64,000 nt of DNA from Oegoconia quadripuncta. Taxonomy: Eukaryota; Arthropoda; Insecta; Lepidoptera; Autostichidae. The notes under the pieces are model-generated. The model did no database searches. It saw only the letters and a list, made by a program, of their open reading frames with translations, and was not told the DNA's origin. The stretch covers positions 2,609,001 to 2,673,000 of the forward strand of contig OX438745.1 in the NCBI GenBank assembly GCA_949316235.1, read 5' to 3'. Of the stretch, positions 10,531 through 34,098 are shown one piece after another (the stretch's first letter is position 1; the number at the start of each line of letters is the position of its first letter). Both the position numbers and the translations under genes were made by a program.

Positions 10531-10739
10531 TAGAACCCCTGTAACTATTTAAACTTCTTTACGTTTTATGAAAAATCACAACTCAATAAACTATTTTTAG
10601 AAGATAGAAAGTAGCCAGTGATAAAATATTATATCTACCTTGCTTTAGATATTTAGATAGTACTGTATCCATGTGCAAAAAATCACGGCCTTTGAGATTA
10701 TTGGAAGTTACCGATTAGTTATAAAACATAGACTATGTT

Positions 10740-11410
10740 CACACTATGTGATTAAATTTAACACTGAATTTCATTGCGTCGGAGAATATACCTAACTCCG
10801 GTAACTATTTTCAAAAAGAAATCGATCAATAATTTCTTTACATTTATGAATAATTTCACCGAGGGAAAATATTTTTAGAAAATATAAAGTAGGCATTGGC
10901 TTTTTGGCGGGAACTCGGCGAGTGAAGTAGCATTTTTCTTTATAAGTCTTAAAATTTGTGCATTCTAACTTTTGAAGCTTAATAATGGCAGAATATTGTG
11001 CAGCAAACGTTAGTGTTGGTGTACAGGTGAAGGGAAGTGTAAATTAAAGTGCGTAACGGAGCTTTCGGGTTCCCACAAGAAGCCGCCAAAATCTTTTGTA
11101 AAGCATTCTGCCACTTTACTGAAGAATGACTTGACCGTGACTAGACTCTGTATACGACGAGTTACTTGTTTTGATTGAGACTGACCTATAAACTGAAGAA
11201 ATAAGATAAATAAAAATTTTCACTCGAAACTGGCAGTAATGTCCCTCGACAATGAGGTTGACTGGTTGCCATCCTCAAAAATAAGAAGAAGAAGTAGGCA
11301 TTATTTTTTTAGAAAACTGTTTTAGGAGATATTAGCATCTTCTACAACGCAATGAAGTTCACAGTGGTAACTTGAATTTAATATTGTAGGCTTTATAACT
11401 AAATACTATA
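10740..11410. repeat. Inverted unit Y, split by another repeat
   Basis: The left arm (reverse leader, GAATTTCATTGCGTCGGAG) and right arm (TACAACGCAATGAAGTTCAC) face away from each other across a shared core (TTTACATTTATGAA, CACCGAGGG, ATTTTTAGAA). The same arrangement occurs at 13480-13920. A foreign repeat (10900-11295) interrupts this copy. Confidence 0.5.
10900..11295 (+). mobile_element. Dispersed repeat (GCAGAATATTGTGCAGCAAA family)
   Basis: The block from GGCGGGAACTCGGCGAG through GACTTGACCGTGACTAGACT recurs at 18005-18395 (-) and 55675-56050 (+). The tail alone recurs at 41690-41785. Three copies of one end in 64 kb point to a recently active retroelement 3' region, class unknown. Confidence 0.6.
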
Positions 11411-11675
11411 CCATACCTAAAGAAAGCAACAGAATTGTTAGAAAAAAAAATTATTTCATTACTGATGGTTACTCAATCCATCTATAAAAAATTGCGTGTC
11501 TTTACTGGATTAAAGATACAGTGACATGCTGTGGATTATGTGTGATCTGAAAAGAGCAGGAGAAAACGCTAACTCAATCAGACCCTTTATACTACTTCCA
11601 GAAGGGCAATAACCTCTCTCAAGGCGGGGAGTTGCATTCTCCATCAGCAAGGACCTCGATGACATGACAATGTTG

Positions 11676-11970
11676 TGGAGATTCAGTGGTCGCGGATTCG
11701 ATCCCCAGCGGGGTACATGTTTAAGTACTCGGTTTGGTTGGTGGTAGGGCATTTTAAATGTCCGCCTGGCTAGCTACCACAATCTTATCTAAATCTGCCG
11801 CCAAGCAGCAATTTTAATGACATTGTTGTGTTCCGGTTGTCAGAGATAAAATAGCCAGTCCCCCAAATGTGTTGGGGTTTCCGGGTCAGTACGCTTCCAC
11901 CTTCGACCTCATCTTTACTTAACGGCAGGTGTGATTGAGGTCAAGTACCAACCCGTTGTGCATAAAAAAA
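11676..11970 (+). mobile_element. SINE-B copy, head partly altered
   Basis: From TCGCGGATTCGATCCCCAGC through the body to TTGTGCATAAAAAAA. The A-box region is replaced by unrelated sequence, so the copy is truncated or chimeric at its 5' end. Confidence 0.75.
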
Positions 11971-12119
11971 ACAAATCCAGCAACCTTTATTACGTGCCTG
12001 ACTGGCGCGGGTCATGAGACGTTCAGTTCAAACGTTACGAGCACCCAGTTAAACTTAACTGTGATCGTAAAAATCTCACCGATGCAAACTGCATTCCAGC
12101 AGCAATGTTATCTTAGAGC

Positions 12120-12220
12120 ACATAGTATTTGCGACAATGAATTTGAACTTTGATGCAAGTTTATTATAAAATTAGTGACTACCTGAATGACAAACACGCT
12201 TGGTGTACGTCGACTAGCTC
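12120..12220 (+). pseudogene. LINE C-terminal fragment
   Basis: The frame reads KISDYLNDKHAW-like residues with interruptions. This is the same tail seen as KISDYLDD at 15855-15900 and 23495-23533. Confidence 0.45.
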
Positions 12221-12435
12221 CCCAAAATTATAAAATTGTATTAGTTATACATTTTATAAAAAAAAAAGATAACAATGATCCTGTGGGTTTCTTGCGCCGC
12301 TTCATTTCCCACAGATGATTTCCCTTTCCGAAGCGGTGCGGTAGCTTGGACATACCGACTGACAGATAAATGCAATAAACTTTTTTTATTTCCAGTAGAT
12401 TTAAATTGACATTCAACAAATGATATCATGTATAT

Positions 12436-12688
12436 AAATAAATAAATAATAAATATCTTTGCACATACACACATCGCCATCTAGTTCCACACTAAGCAAC
12501 TAGGCGTGTATTATGGATACCAGATGGTTGATAAACTACACAAATATATTTGATAAATGAAAAACATCCATAACTTGGCAACACATGTCTGTCTTCCTCA
12601 TACAAACGTATGCCCCTAGCGGGATTCGAACCCGCGACCTTTTGGTATAGCAGTCAGAATTTTTAACCACTGCACCAAACAGGTCGTC
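12436..12688 (-). mobile_element. SINE-A copy
   Basis: A reverse copy with all family marks: GCGCCATC-like tail block, TACCAGATGGTTGATAAAC, then GCGGGATTCGAACCCGCGACC and ACCAAACAGGTCGTC at the head. Confidence 0.8.
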
Positions 12689-12925
12689 AAATGTATCTTT
12701 CGTTGAAATAAATGCTTTAAGTTTGAATAAAAAGTAAGCAATCCTTACAAACGCCTATACCGCCTTCACCAGTTTATGAGACGCACATGTACCTATATAA
12801 ACAAGACTTTAGCTTCAAGCCCGATAAGTGGACCTATATGTCGGGACCAGTTGCAAATCTTGTCCCTTTTCCTTATCCTTGTGTTTAAAAATGGAACATA
12901 AACCCTTTATCAATAGACTGCAGTA

Positions 12926-13345
12926 GGGCATTTTAAATGTCTGCCTGGCCCGCTCTAATCTGATATAAGGCCCGTATTAATAAATCAATCTCAATAGAAG
13001 TCTTGAGGCTGTATCAATCGAGATGCGTCTTAAGCAGTTGACGCTATCTCAAGCTCCGTGCTAATTTATAAACCAACCTTGAGGTCTACTCAGCTGAGAT
13101 CACTTCTCAAGTATTCGCCTCAGCGGCGAATGAATGATAGTCTTGAGTTTCGTTTATTAATACGCGCACCTCTCAAGTGAGTACTGCTTGAGTATGCACG
13201 TGCTTTTCAGGTCTCAAGTTAGGTTTATTAATCAACACGTTTACTTGAGACCGGTACAAGACTGTTCTCCATCTTGAGAATGGCTTATTAATATGGGCCT
13301 AAGTCTGCCACTAAGCAGTAATGTTGATTGTTTGGAGGTTCAGGA
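12926..13345 (+). mobile_element. SINE-B fragment split by a MITE
   Basis: GGGCATTTTAAATGTCTGCCTGG lies left and GTCTGCCACTAAGCAGTAATG right of a MITE. Intact SINE-B copies read TTATCTAAATCTGCC across this point, so the empty site is known. Confidence 0.75.
12969..13299. mobile_element. PIF/Harbinger-like MITE with TAA duplication
   Basis: The 331-bp element starts GGCCCGTATTAATAA and ends TTATTAATATGGGCC. It is flanked on both sides by TAA (12966-12968 and 13300-13302). Relatives lie at about 51910-52239, 54911-55284, 31994-32145 and 63720-63835. TWA target duplications and GG(C/G)CC ends are known for PIF/Harbinger elements. There is no internal coding capacity. Confidence 0.75.
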
Positions 13346-13369
13346 CGAGCGCGCTTTTAGGATATACTT

Positions 13370-13920
13370 TAACTTCTAATAATCTTAAAGGCCATGTTTT
13401 TTGCACATGGAAAGAGTACCTGTAAGTGATAGAATAACAAAAATTTCTAACAAATCGAAGTTTGTTTAGCAAGCTATCAATTAGTAATAAAACATAGACT
13501 ATGATTAAATTTAACACTATATTTCATTGCGTCGGAGAATATAGGTACCTAACTCCTGTAACTATTTTCAAAAAAATCGGTCAATAACTTCTTTACATTT
13601 ATGAAATTTATTGTAATTTAATTAAAACATTAACGTAATAAAAAAAATTGTCCGTAACATAATAAGAATCTTTAATTGGCATAAGTTTGGTATTAGTTTT
13701 CTGTATAAGAATTTGTAATAATGCTGTTGATTCTATGTAAATAAATAAATAAAATAAAATAAATGAAAAATTTCACCGAGGGCAAATATTTTTAGAACAT
13801 AATATAAAGTTGTCATTATTTTTTTAAGAAAATTGTATTAGGAGATCTGAGCATCTTCTACAACGCAATGAAGTTCATAGTGGTAACTTAAATTTAATAT
13901 TGTAGGTTTTATAACTAAAC
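13370..13920. repeat. Inverted unit Z (relative of unit Y), interrupted
   Basis: The minus-strand leader-like start at 13525, the core, and the plus-strand ATGAAGTTCATAGTGG at 13869 mirror unit Y. An AT-rich LINE-like tail (13610-13765, ending AATAAATAAATAAAATAAAAT) interrupts it. The peptide core on - at 13375-13440 (PLRLLEVKV) is frameshifted relative to the leader. Confidence 0.5.
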
Positions 13921-14311
13921 CAGCTTTATTTAATACCTATATTAAGCTACAGAATAGTTAGAAACATTATTTGATTACCTAATGGGTATATCCTTTTACA
14001 CAACATCAGAAACTTTAAGATTATAGGATATAAATTATTATAGAGAACATATTTAAAAAGGAGTACCTATTGAAACTAAATTAGAGCGTTTTTTTTTTTT
14101 CGTTTTTTTTTCTCTATTATTATTTTGTACACCATAAAAATTGCATATTTTTACTGGATTCTGTGATTGAGGTCAAATTCTAACCCTTTGTGTACAGGTG
14201 TATATAAATTATCTTACCAATTACAATCGCAGCTAACTCTTCTACGTATTGAAGACGACATAATATATCATTCGAATTTAGTGGAATTAATATTTAAATT
14301 TTTGTATTATA

Positions 14312-15323
14312 CAGGGCGTCCCACGGCTATGCCACATGGAGGGAAAGTACCTTGAATTTTGTAGATGGAACATTTTACTGAAAGAAGACATTATTTTAAT
14401 TTAAAAAACAATTTAAACTGCATTCATAGATTTTTAAATAAGTACATGGTTGAACCGGGAATCGAACCCTTTATTTATAAAAATAAAATTACCATGTAGC
14501 TTTATCATACCGATCGAAAGGCTTCATCATAAGGATTATTTTTTGCTAAATAACATAGTGTCAGAAATAAAAGGAAGACTATGAATTTTAACATTTTTAA
14601 TACAAAATTAATCAATTTATCAAATGCTCAAAATGAGCCCCTTCCTGTTCAATACAAAGTCGCACTCTTTTGATTATTTCGCTCCCTGTCGATTTTTTGA
14701 TCATGTTGTGGTAGATATTTAGAATAATACGTCGAAGTTCTTTTTGTAGTTCTTGTAAACTAAATTTTTTACATAACCCCATAAAAAAATCTAATCAGCC
14801 AGCCGCATTGCGATGGAGAAAATCATTTACGCGTCTTTTGGCAGATTCAGGATACGGCATACAACCAGGTACCTACTTACTAATTACGTATCTCTTTATC
14901 ATTTTATCATGAACTTAAATTATAATAGGGAAATGATGCATACTTCTCGAGTGGGTAATTAGTATTAGTAATGATAATGTCAGTTGTATGTCCTTACGGC
15001 AATGTCAGCTTTTCATTTTTCTGAACACAATTGCACATCTAATGTTAAAATTCATGGTCTTCCTTTTATTTCTGACACTATGTTATTTAGCAAAAAATAA
15101 TCCTTATGATGAAGCCTTTCGATCGGTATGATAAAGCTACATGGTAATTTTTTTTTATAAATAAAGGGTTCGATTCCCGGTTCAACCATGTACTTATTTA
15201 AAAATCTATAAATGCAGTTTAAATTGTTTTTTAAATTAAAATAATGTCTTCTTTCAGTAAAATGTTCCATCTACAAAATTCAAGGTACTTTCCCTCCATG
15301 TGGCATAGCCGTGGGACGCCCTG
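14312..15323. mobile_element. 1-kb TIR element, copy 1 (IS630-Tc1-mariner relic)
   Basis: Both ends are CAGGGCGTCCCACGGC-type, flanked by TA (14310-14311, 15324-15325), with inverted arms of about 260 bp. The minus strand of the interior keeps transposase C-terminal shreds (KRRVNDFLHRNAAGWL; KKSTGSEIIKRVRLCIEQ). The TA duplication and the fragments fit an internally deleted Tc1/mariner-type element. Each arm carries GGTTCGATTCC, an exact B-box match, within a tRNA-3'-end-like stretch. Confidence 0.75.
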
Positions 15324-15349
15324 TATACGACTCTGGTTTATACCGACGA

Positions 15350-15612
15350 CGACGGTTAGCAACTGGCCACTATACCAAAAGGTTGCGGGATCAAATCCCG
15401 CAAGGGGCATGTTTGTGTGATGAATACTGACATGTGTACCCGAGTTATGGATGTTTTCGTTTATAATAAGTATTAATTTACAATAAAAAATATGTATTTA
15501 TGTAGTATATCAACCATCTGGTATCCACAACACAAGCCAAGTTGCTTACTGTGGAACTAGATGGCGCTGTGTGTATGTTTAAGGATATATAATATTTATT
15601 ATTATAATTGTG
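15350..15612 (+). mobile_element. SINE-A copy
   Basis: Its head starts just right of the 1-kb element. It keeps AACTGGCCACTATACCAAAAGG, a B box altered to GGGATCAAATCCC, and the TGGCGCTGTGTGTATG body end. Confidence 0.8.
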
Positions 15613-15699
15613 TAAATATTAGGGTGTTGTGATCAGTTTCAAGGGAGTTAATTATCAATATTACCCTGGCAGAATCTGTTTTTGCAAATATCTTTTATA

Positions 15700-16143
15700 T
15701 ATAAACTTGCAGGTCACATAAGTCGCCTCCACAAAGTCAGTAATTCATTCAAAGGGTTATGTATACGCTTTTTCAATAAAGTTCCTGTTGATATACAAAA
15801 TCTTCCTTTCAATAAATTTAAAGATACTATAAAACAGAAACTTATTAAGAAAGCATATTATAAAATATCAGATTATTTAGATGATAAACAATCATGGACA
15901 TAACCAGCCCGTTCGCATAACCAGGCTATTTCACAATTAATAATGAAATATTATAATATAAAATAATAATTTTGTAATATAAAAACCTTTTTTTAAAAGA
16001 GCGACCTCTCGAGTTTCTTGCTTGTTCTTCTCAGGGGAAAATTGCCTTTTGAACAAGCAGTAGCTTTAAAAATGTAAAATCTGACTATTTTAAGTGTACC
16101 CTGTGTACCTACAAAATAAAGCATTTTTTGATTTTGATTTTGA
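15700..16143 (+). pseudogene. LINE C-terminal and 3' end, family C
   Basis: The frame AGHISRLHKVSNSFKGLC...FFNKVPVDIQNLPFNKF...KISDYLDDKQSWT stops at 15903. The 3' region ends AAATAAAGCATTTTTTGATTTTG with a GATTTT tail. A second copy is at 23050-23757. The tail protein pattern is that of CR1/Jockey-like non-LTR elements. Confidence 0.7.
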
Positions 16144-16604
16144 TCTCAGTAACATTATGAACACACAAATTCTAAATATTGCGCACAAAATAATCATACG
16201 AAGACTCAAATCTATAATGACAATATTCTGTAATACACAGAAATGCATACTCAGGACGTGAGCCCATCGCCCCGTTAACGTACAAATCTAATGGATATTT
16301 TTGGTGGAACGTCCCATAGTCGCCCTTACGACACCCACGGGAAGAGACGGACCGGTTCTATTCTTTTTACATGCCGAAATCATACAGTAATTTTAATTTT
16401 AATAAAAATACATTGTATAAAATTCAAAACGTCGACAATTCAAATGTATGATTGAGTAGAAAACATTTCCAAAATATTAAATTTAAAACAATAATATTCC
16501 ATTTTTTCTGTTACTATGGAAAACGCTCTAATTTAGTTTCAATAGGTACTCCTTTTTGAATATGTTCTCTACTAACTTTTTAGATCTATGTACAAAAACA
16601 AACA

Positions 16605-16740
16605 AAATATTCTTTATTCTACAACAATAAGAAACATAAGAAAAAAAAGAAAAAGGGGATAGTACAATTTGGCGGCCTTATCACTAAAAGCGATCTCTTC
16701 CATGCAACCTTTGGGTTAGGAAGCATTACGCTCATGATAT
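16605..16740 (-). mobile_element. LINE 3' end (GATAAGACCGCC family)
   Basis: On + it reads TTCTTTATTCTACAAC...GGCGGCCTTATCACTAAAAGCGATCTCTTCC, the reverse of the block at 52690-52830. Confidence 0.55.
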
Positions 16741-16867
16741 GTAGGTAGCGTGCGCGGTAAACTAATTTTAATAAAATAAATAAATCACCCATATAAATAC
16801 ATACGTTAATTGAATACATACAAATATACATACATAATGTATATAAAAAATAATACATATAATATAT

Positions 16868-16985
16868 AATAAAAGGTATTTATTCATCACAAAAAAGAAA
16901 AAACACAATCATACATAGAATCGTGAACCACAGTATTGTGATGAATGGGTAGGGACTCAGCAGGTGTTGCAGAGTGATATACCCA
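16868..16985 (-). mobile_element. LINE 3' end pair member
   Basis: AAAGGTATTTATTCATCACAAAAAAG through GTAGGGACTCAGCAG recurs at 35345-35470 in the same orientation. Confidence 0.55.
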
Positions 16986-17799
16986 TATTATTTATACTAA
17001 TTAAATAGAATAATACGTGTACGTGCTTTAAGCGTATAAGGTTTCATTAGATTTCGAAAAATTTGGACCTGAAATACTGTGTAGAATACCGTGAGGGATA
17101 AACGCTCATAACTTCTGCAACCCAACAGGATCGCCGTCAAATTTAAACTTTGAACATTCTGCAACTACCTTTCAGTTTTACAAGGCATTTTACGGCGAAA
17201 ATCGCAAGATAACAGGCCGTTCCCTAAATAAGCTCTTCATCTTTTCACTACTTACTTTTGTGAATAACCGTGTTTTGTTTTAAAAAGATATTTTTATGTT
17301 TTACGAAAAGCAAAGTAATTGAACGTGATGTCAATCCAATTTGGCGGATATTAGCAGACATTTTGTATTGTACTAGACAACAAATAATTCTAGCACCCCA
17401 TCGAAATAAGTATCATATAACAGATTTCAACACACCCACATACACTCGAAAAACATTATCCTCCTCCCTTGGGCAGTCGGGTAAAAACAAATAATAAATA
17501 AAAGAAATAAAAAATTGTTGTCGTCAAAACAAAAAATATTCAATTATCAAAACTTTTTCTCCTGCTGTAGTTAGTAATAACACGTGAAGGTTTTTTGAAT
17601 TTCCCGCCATTTTTCAGGTCGCGCTTTCGTTGGCCAGACTTCTAGAACGATACACACAAGTTTTTATTTGTAGATTTTAATAGTGAGAATACAAAACGAT
17701 CGAAGCACATCGATATCATATTCCATTTTGTAAAAGATATTATTGCCAAGAAAGATTTGTCAGTAATAATGTACCTAGGTGCTAAGCGAAGAAAATTTT

Positions 17800-17905
17800 G
17801 GAGTGGTGCCGTCGCATCGTACTGTTCCAGAGAGAAAGAGACAGTACTACTTTAAAACTGTTTTTAGTTTAGTTGGTGTACATCCGAATCGACACCAAAA
17901 CCTTT
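17800..17905. mobile_element. One-ended relative of the 43460-43587 MITE
   Basis: GGAGTGGTGCCGTCGCATCG through TTAGTTTAGTTGGTGTACATC matches the MITE at 43460-43587, but the left inverted end is missing here. Confidence 0.6.
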
Positions 17906-18004
17906 TTGTGGGAAAACTGTTAAAATAGGTAATGTATTTTTCTTGAGTTTGTTAATTTGTTATTTTGATTTGAATTTTTGTTTTGTTTTTTTTTTTTTTT
18001 TTTT

Positions 18005-18395
18005 TGTTTCATTCTCTCCTTTAGGAGAAGGCAAAGGGATCTAGCCCATAACAGCCATGTCTTATTTCACTTATTTCTTCAGTTTGTAAGTCAGTCTCAG
18101 TCAAAACAAGTAATTCGTCGTATACTTGGCGTATACAGAGTCTAGTCACGGTCAGGTCATTCTTCAGTAAAGTGGCAGAATGCTTTACAAAAGATTTTGG
18201 CGGGATCTTGTGGGAACCCGAAAGCTGCGTTACACACTTTAATTTACATTTCCCTTCACTTATACACCATCACTAACTTTTGCTGCATAATATCCTGCTA
18301 TTATTAAGCTTCAAAAGTCAGAATGCACCAATTATAAGAATTATAAAGAAAATTGCAATTTCACTCACCGAGATCCCGCCAAAAAGCCTAATAAA
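18005..18395 (-). mobile_element. Dispersed repeat (GCAGAATATTGTGCAGCAAA family), reverse
   Basis: A reverse copy of 10900-11295 and 55675-56050, lying 160 bp before the Rpt4 start codon. It may therefore bound the proximal promoter. Confidence 0.6.
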
Positions 18396-18429
18396 AAGAA
18401 AATAAAACTAAAAAAAAAAAAAAACAAAA

Positions 18430-18554
18430 ATAAAATTACTAAACGAAATTTTCTAATGTCAACGTCAGTCGTCAACTGTCAAATGTAATGCATCGATCAT
18501 CCGGTGAGACGGCTTTGTGAATTTTAATTTTTGGATTAATCTATCGAGCTCAAA
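18430..18554 (+). promoter_or_regulatory. Rpt4 5' flank and likely promoter
   Basis: The short unique sequence between the upstream repeat and the ATG contains an insect initiator-like CGTCAGTCG at about 18460 and no TATA box. The assignment rests only on position and this weak motif. Confidence 0.35.
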
Positions 18555-31172
<12,618 letters not shown>

Positions 31173-31301
31173 TACAGCATTTCAAACATTTTATATAAAA
31201 CATAGGATATTATCTATTATCGTGTTATTTTACTAATTAGAACATTAAAAGAGTTCAAATTGATATACTTTGACTCATCTCTTCTCACATACGATTGCTT
31301 T

Positions 31302-31625
31302 TTTTTTTCAATTAGGTAACGGTTGATATGCTTTTTCGATCACACCTGATGTTAAGTGAAGATGAGGCCGAAGGTGGAAGCGTACTGACCCGGAAACCCA
31401 AATATTTGAGGAACTGGCTATCTTATCTCTGACAACCGGAACAACAATGCTATTAACATTACTGTTTGGCGGCAGATTCAGATAAGATGGTGGTAGCTAG
31501 CCAGGCGGACATTTAAAATGCCACCACCGACCAAATAGAGTACTAAACATATACTCCGCTGGGGATCGAACCCGCGACCTCCGATACGTGAACCCTATGT
31601 TGTTTACATTGAGCCACGGAGGCGG
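31302..31625 (-). mobile_element. SINE-B just downstream of Rpt4
   Basis: Reverse, with a diverged tail. It keeps TTGGCGGCAGATTCAG and the head GAGCCACGGAGGCGG. Confidence 0.75.
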
Positions 31626-31754
31626 AGGATAACTCTCTAAGACCCGTATTTCAGAATGTTCCCCAAGCGTAGATCTGCGCTTGAGCATAGAAAGAGATGC
31701 CGCTATACAAGTTACATAAAGTTGACCCTTTCTAACAGTCCTCGAGCGGAGATG

Positions 31755-31865
31755 TTTTTTTTTTTTTTTTTTTTTTTTATTGAAGAGGTGGGCAAACGAG
31801 CAAGAGGCGCACCTGATGGTAAGTGTCACCGCTGCCCATCACCATCTACGGAAACGGAAGAGTAA
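31755..31865 (-). mobile_element. Retroelement 3' end (GGGCAAACGAGCAAGAGG family)
   Basis: A long T run, then GGTGGGCAAACGAGCAAGAGGCGCACCTGATGG. Relatives lie at 61870-62160 and 63318-63384, all reverse. Confidence 0.55.
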
Positions 31866-31993
31866 CATTTTGTAATACGGGTGCTAAAAGAATGTCCTCG
31901 CGGCCCAAATTTGACTATTTGTCAGTATAAAGAATTTCTGATTTTATGGATATCAACGTAAGCATAATCATTGAGCAAATAATAGGTGACTAT

Positions 31994-32145
31994 GGCCCGT
32001 ATTAATAAACCGTTCTCAAGACTGACACGGCCTCAAGTTGACGCTTGAGAATCTGTTGCATATTAAAACAGCATCAGAAAAAATGGTCTAGAGACTGAGC
32101 CGTGATCTCAATCTCAAGAACGATTTATTAATACTCTCCCGTGAT
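31994..32145. mobile_element. Short PIF/Harbinger-like MITE relative
   Basis: GGCCCGTATTAATAAACCG at the left and CGATTTATTAATACTC at the right, with inverted TCAAG-rich subends. The right terminus is eroded. Confidence 0.55.
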
Positions 32146-32523
32146 TACAAAGCTCGAGACGACATCATAGTGTGCGTAGTTTACTCATATAACCATGGAA
32201 GTAGGCTGATCGATTTTTCTTCCAAGCTAAATTCATCCGTATTTATTATGTGGTAAAGATCAGATTTAATCAAAACCTTTATGCGACTTACGTTCTTCTT
32301 AAATTGAAAAAATAGGGAAAATCTACCATTGGGTGTTATTTTTCTCCTCAGTTTGAGAAGGATGCGAGTCCCTTAAAAAAGGATTTTGCCCATGGACCGT
32401 TTCGTTGGATGAATAGAAAATCACTATTCATCACATATTTTTATAGTTGTTCGGGGTTCTGAGGGAAGCAAGCTGTTGTGGGGTTCATAATTTCATTTTA
32501 CTTGTATTTACTTTCATAGTTAA

Positions 32524-32890
32524 GAGGGTTTTTTCCGTCCAGTAGCGCCCTCATTGGATAAGTGAAGATTTCTTTTTAACTGCAGAATAAATCTAAAAAA
32601 ATCGCTCTGACCAGCATTCGAAAAGCCTAAAAACTAATAGCCTAAAGCCTAAATAATACCTAAATAGCTTTGGTGGGGGGTAATTTTCTAGAATCCACGA
32701 TTATAAAAATATAACCGTAATTACGTATTACTTATAATTCGCATTTATTTATAACAAAGCTTTCGGAGTGCAGATCAGAGTCATATTTTTGACTTATGCT
32801 GTATTTAAAACGAAATCTTAAATTTCCAATTGAACTACGGAAGACGACTGAATTATCCAATGAGGACGCCACTGGACGGATTCAGCCCTC
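32524..32890. mobile_element. MITE flanked by TTAA
   Basis: The ends GAGGG...CCGTCCAGTAGCGCCCTCA and TGAGGACGCCACTGGACGG...CCCTC are inverted and flanked by TTAA (32520-32523, 32891-32894). A single related end is at 63395-63455. A TTAA target is known for piggyBac-type elements. No coding. Confidence 0.65.
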
Positions 32891-33399
32891 TTAACACACA
32901 AGAAATACGTTTGAATTTAGTTTGTAAGAAAGATCTACCTATACCAATCTATGAATCGCTACAATGCCACAGAAAGACAGGCTTATTAAAAATTAAGGCA
33001 AATTAAGAACCAGGATATCCATCTACCACATTATATGTGAATAATAATGCATTATATTATTTTTTTTAATTTACATACAAAAATAACTTACAATATACTC
33101 TGTATTTGTAAAAAATTATATATAATTTTAGTCGCATAAACCCTGAATTCAACAAAGTTAGCCTTAGGGAGTACTAAGCCGGAAGGGGTTTCTTGAACGT
33201 ATGATGCTTTCACAAAATGCAATTCAGCTATGTTGACAATGTCAAAATACTGTCGAGAAATAGTGCCCAAAGGAAAACAATTGTGCCACTGTAGTTTAAA
33301 GAGTTATTCAATATTTTAAGTGACCATTCTGGCGTCACGTGATGCTGGAGTCCTCATTCTCATATGCAGAGACTGCTTTACATATGATTATAATTTATA

Positions 33400-34085
33400 T
33401 CACAATACATAATGTCACGCCTGTTTCCCGTAGCGGTAGGCAGAGACCACAGACTTCCACTTGCTACGATGCTGACACAACTCTTTTGCTTCATTCACTC
33501 TCATAAGGTTGTTCATACATGCTTGTCGGTTTAGGGTACTATTGACTTGGCCTTTCTTTAAGACGTTCCCGATTTGATCATGGTACGTTCGCCGTTGTCT
33601 TCCCCTACCAACACTACCATCCACATTCGTTTCAATAATTTAATAGTATAAATTCAATTCATATAATTACTAACGGAAAACAAATATCTAAAATATATAA
33701 ACTGAAATTCTTATAATAATAATCCAATAACTGACACATAGCAGTGAGAGGTAACACACAAAATTTTATAGTTTTTTTAAATAAATAGACAGGGCGTCCT
33801 CTAAGTCACCCCACACATACTTTTCAATGATCTCATTTCCATTAATTAATTCTACTTTCATTCTTCTTCTGCCATACCCAGCATTCACTACCGTAAATCA
33901 GTGTTGGAACCAGTACCCGGCTATGAACGGACAGACGAGCTTTTTAGGACATTTTCTGGCATCTTCGATTCACCTGCTGAATATAAGTTCTGACAACTTA
34001 ATTCTCAACTTTTGTTATAAAATGCTGCACACGTACAAACGTTCGATCAATGTTATCACGGCTTTCTAGAACAGAAATCTTCTAA
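33400..34085 (-). pseudogene. Decayed LINE C-terminal region
   Basis: On the minus strand the first part reads LVPTLIYGSECWVWQKKNES, and further on [33 protein letters not shown] and [10 protein letters not shown]. This order is typical of the region after the reverse transcriptase in some non-LTR elements. Frame breaks separate the parts. It ends 14 bp from the TAB1-like stop codon. Confidence 0.65.
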
Positions 34086-34098
34086 TCCTAGGTAACAG

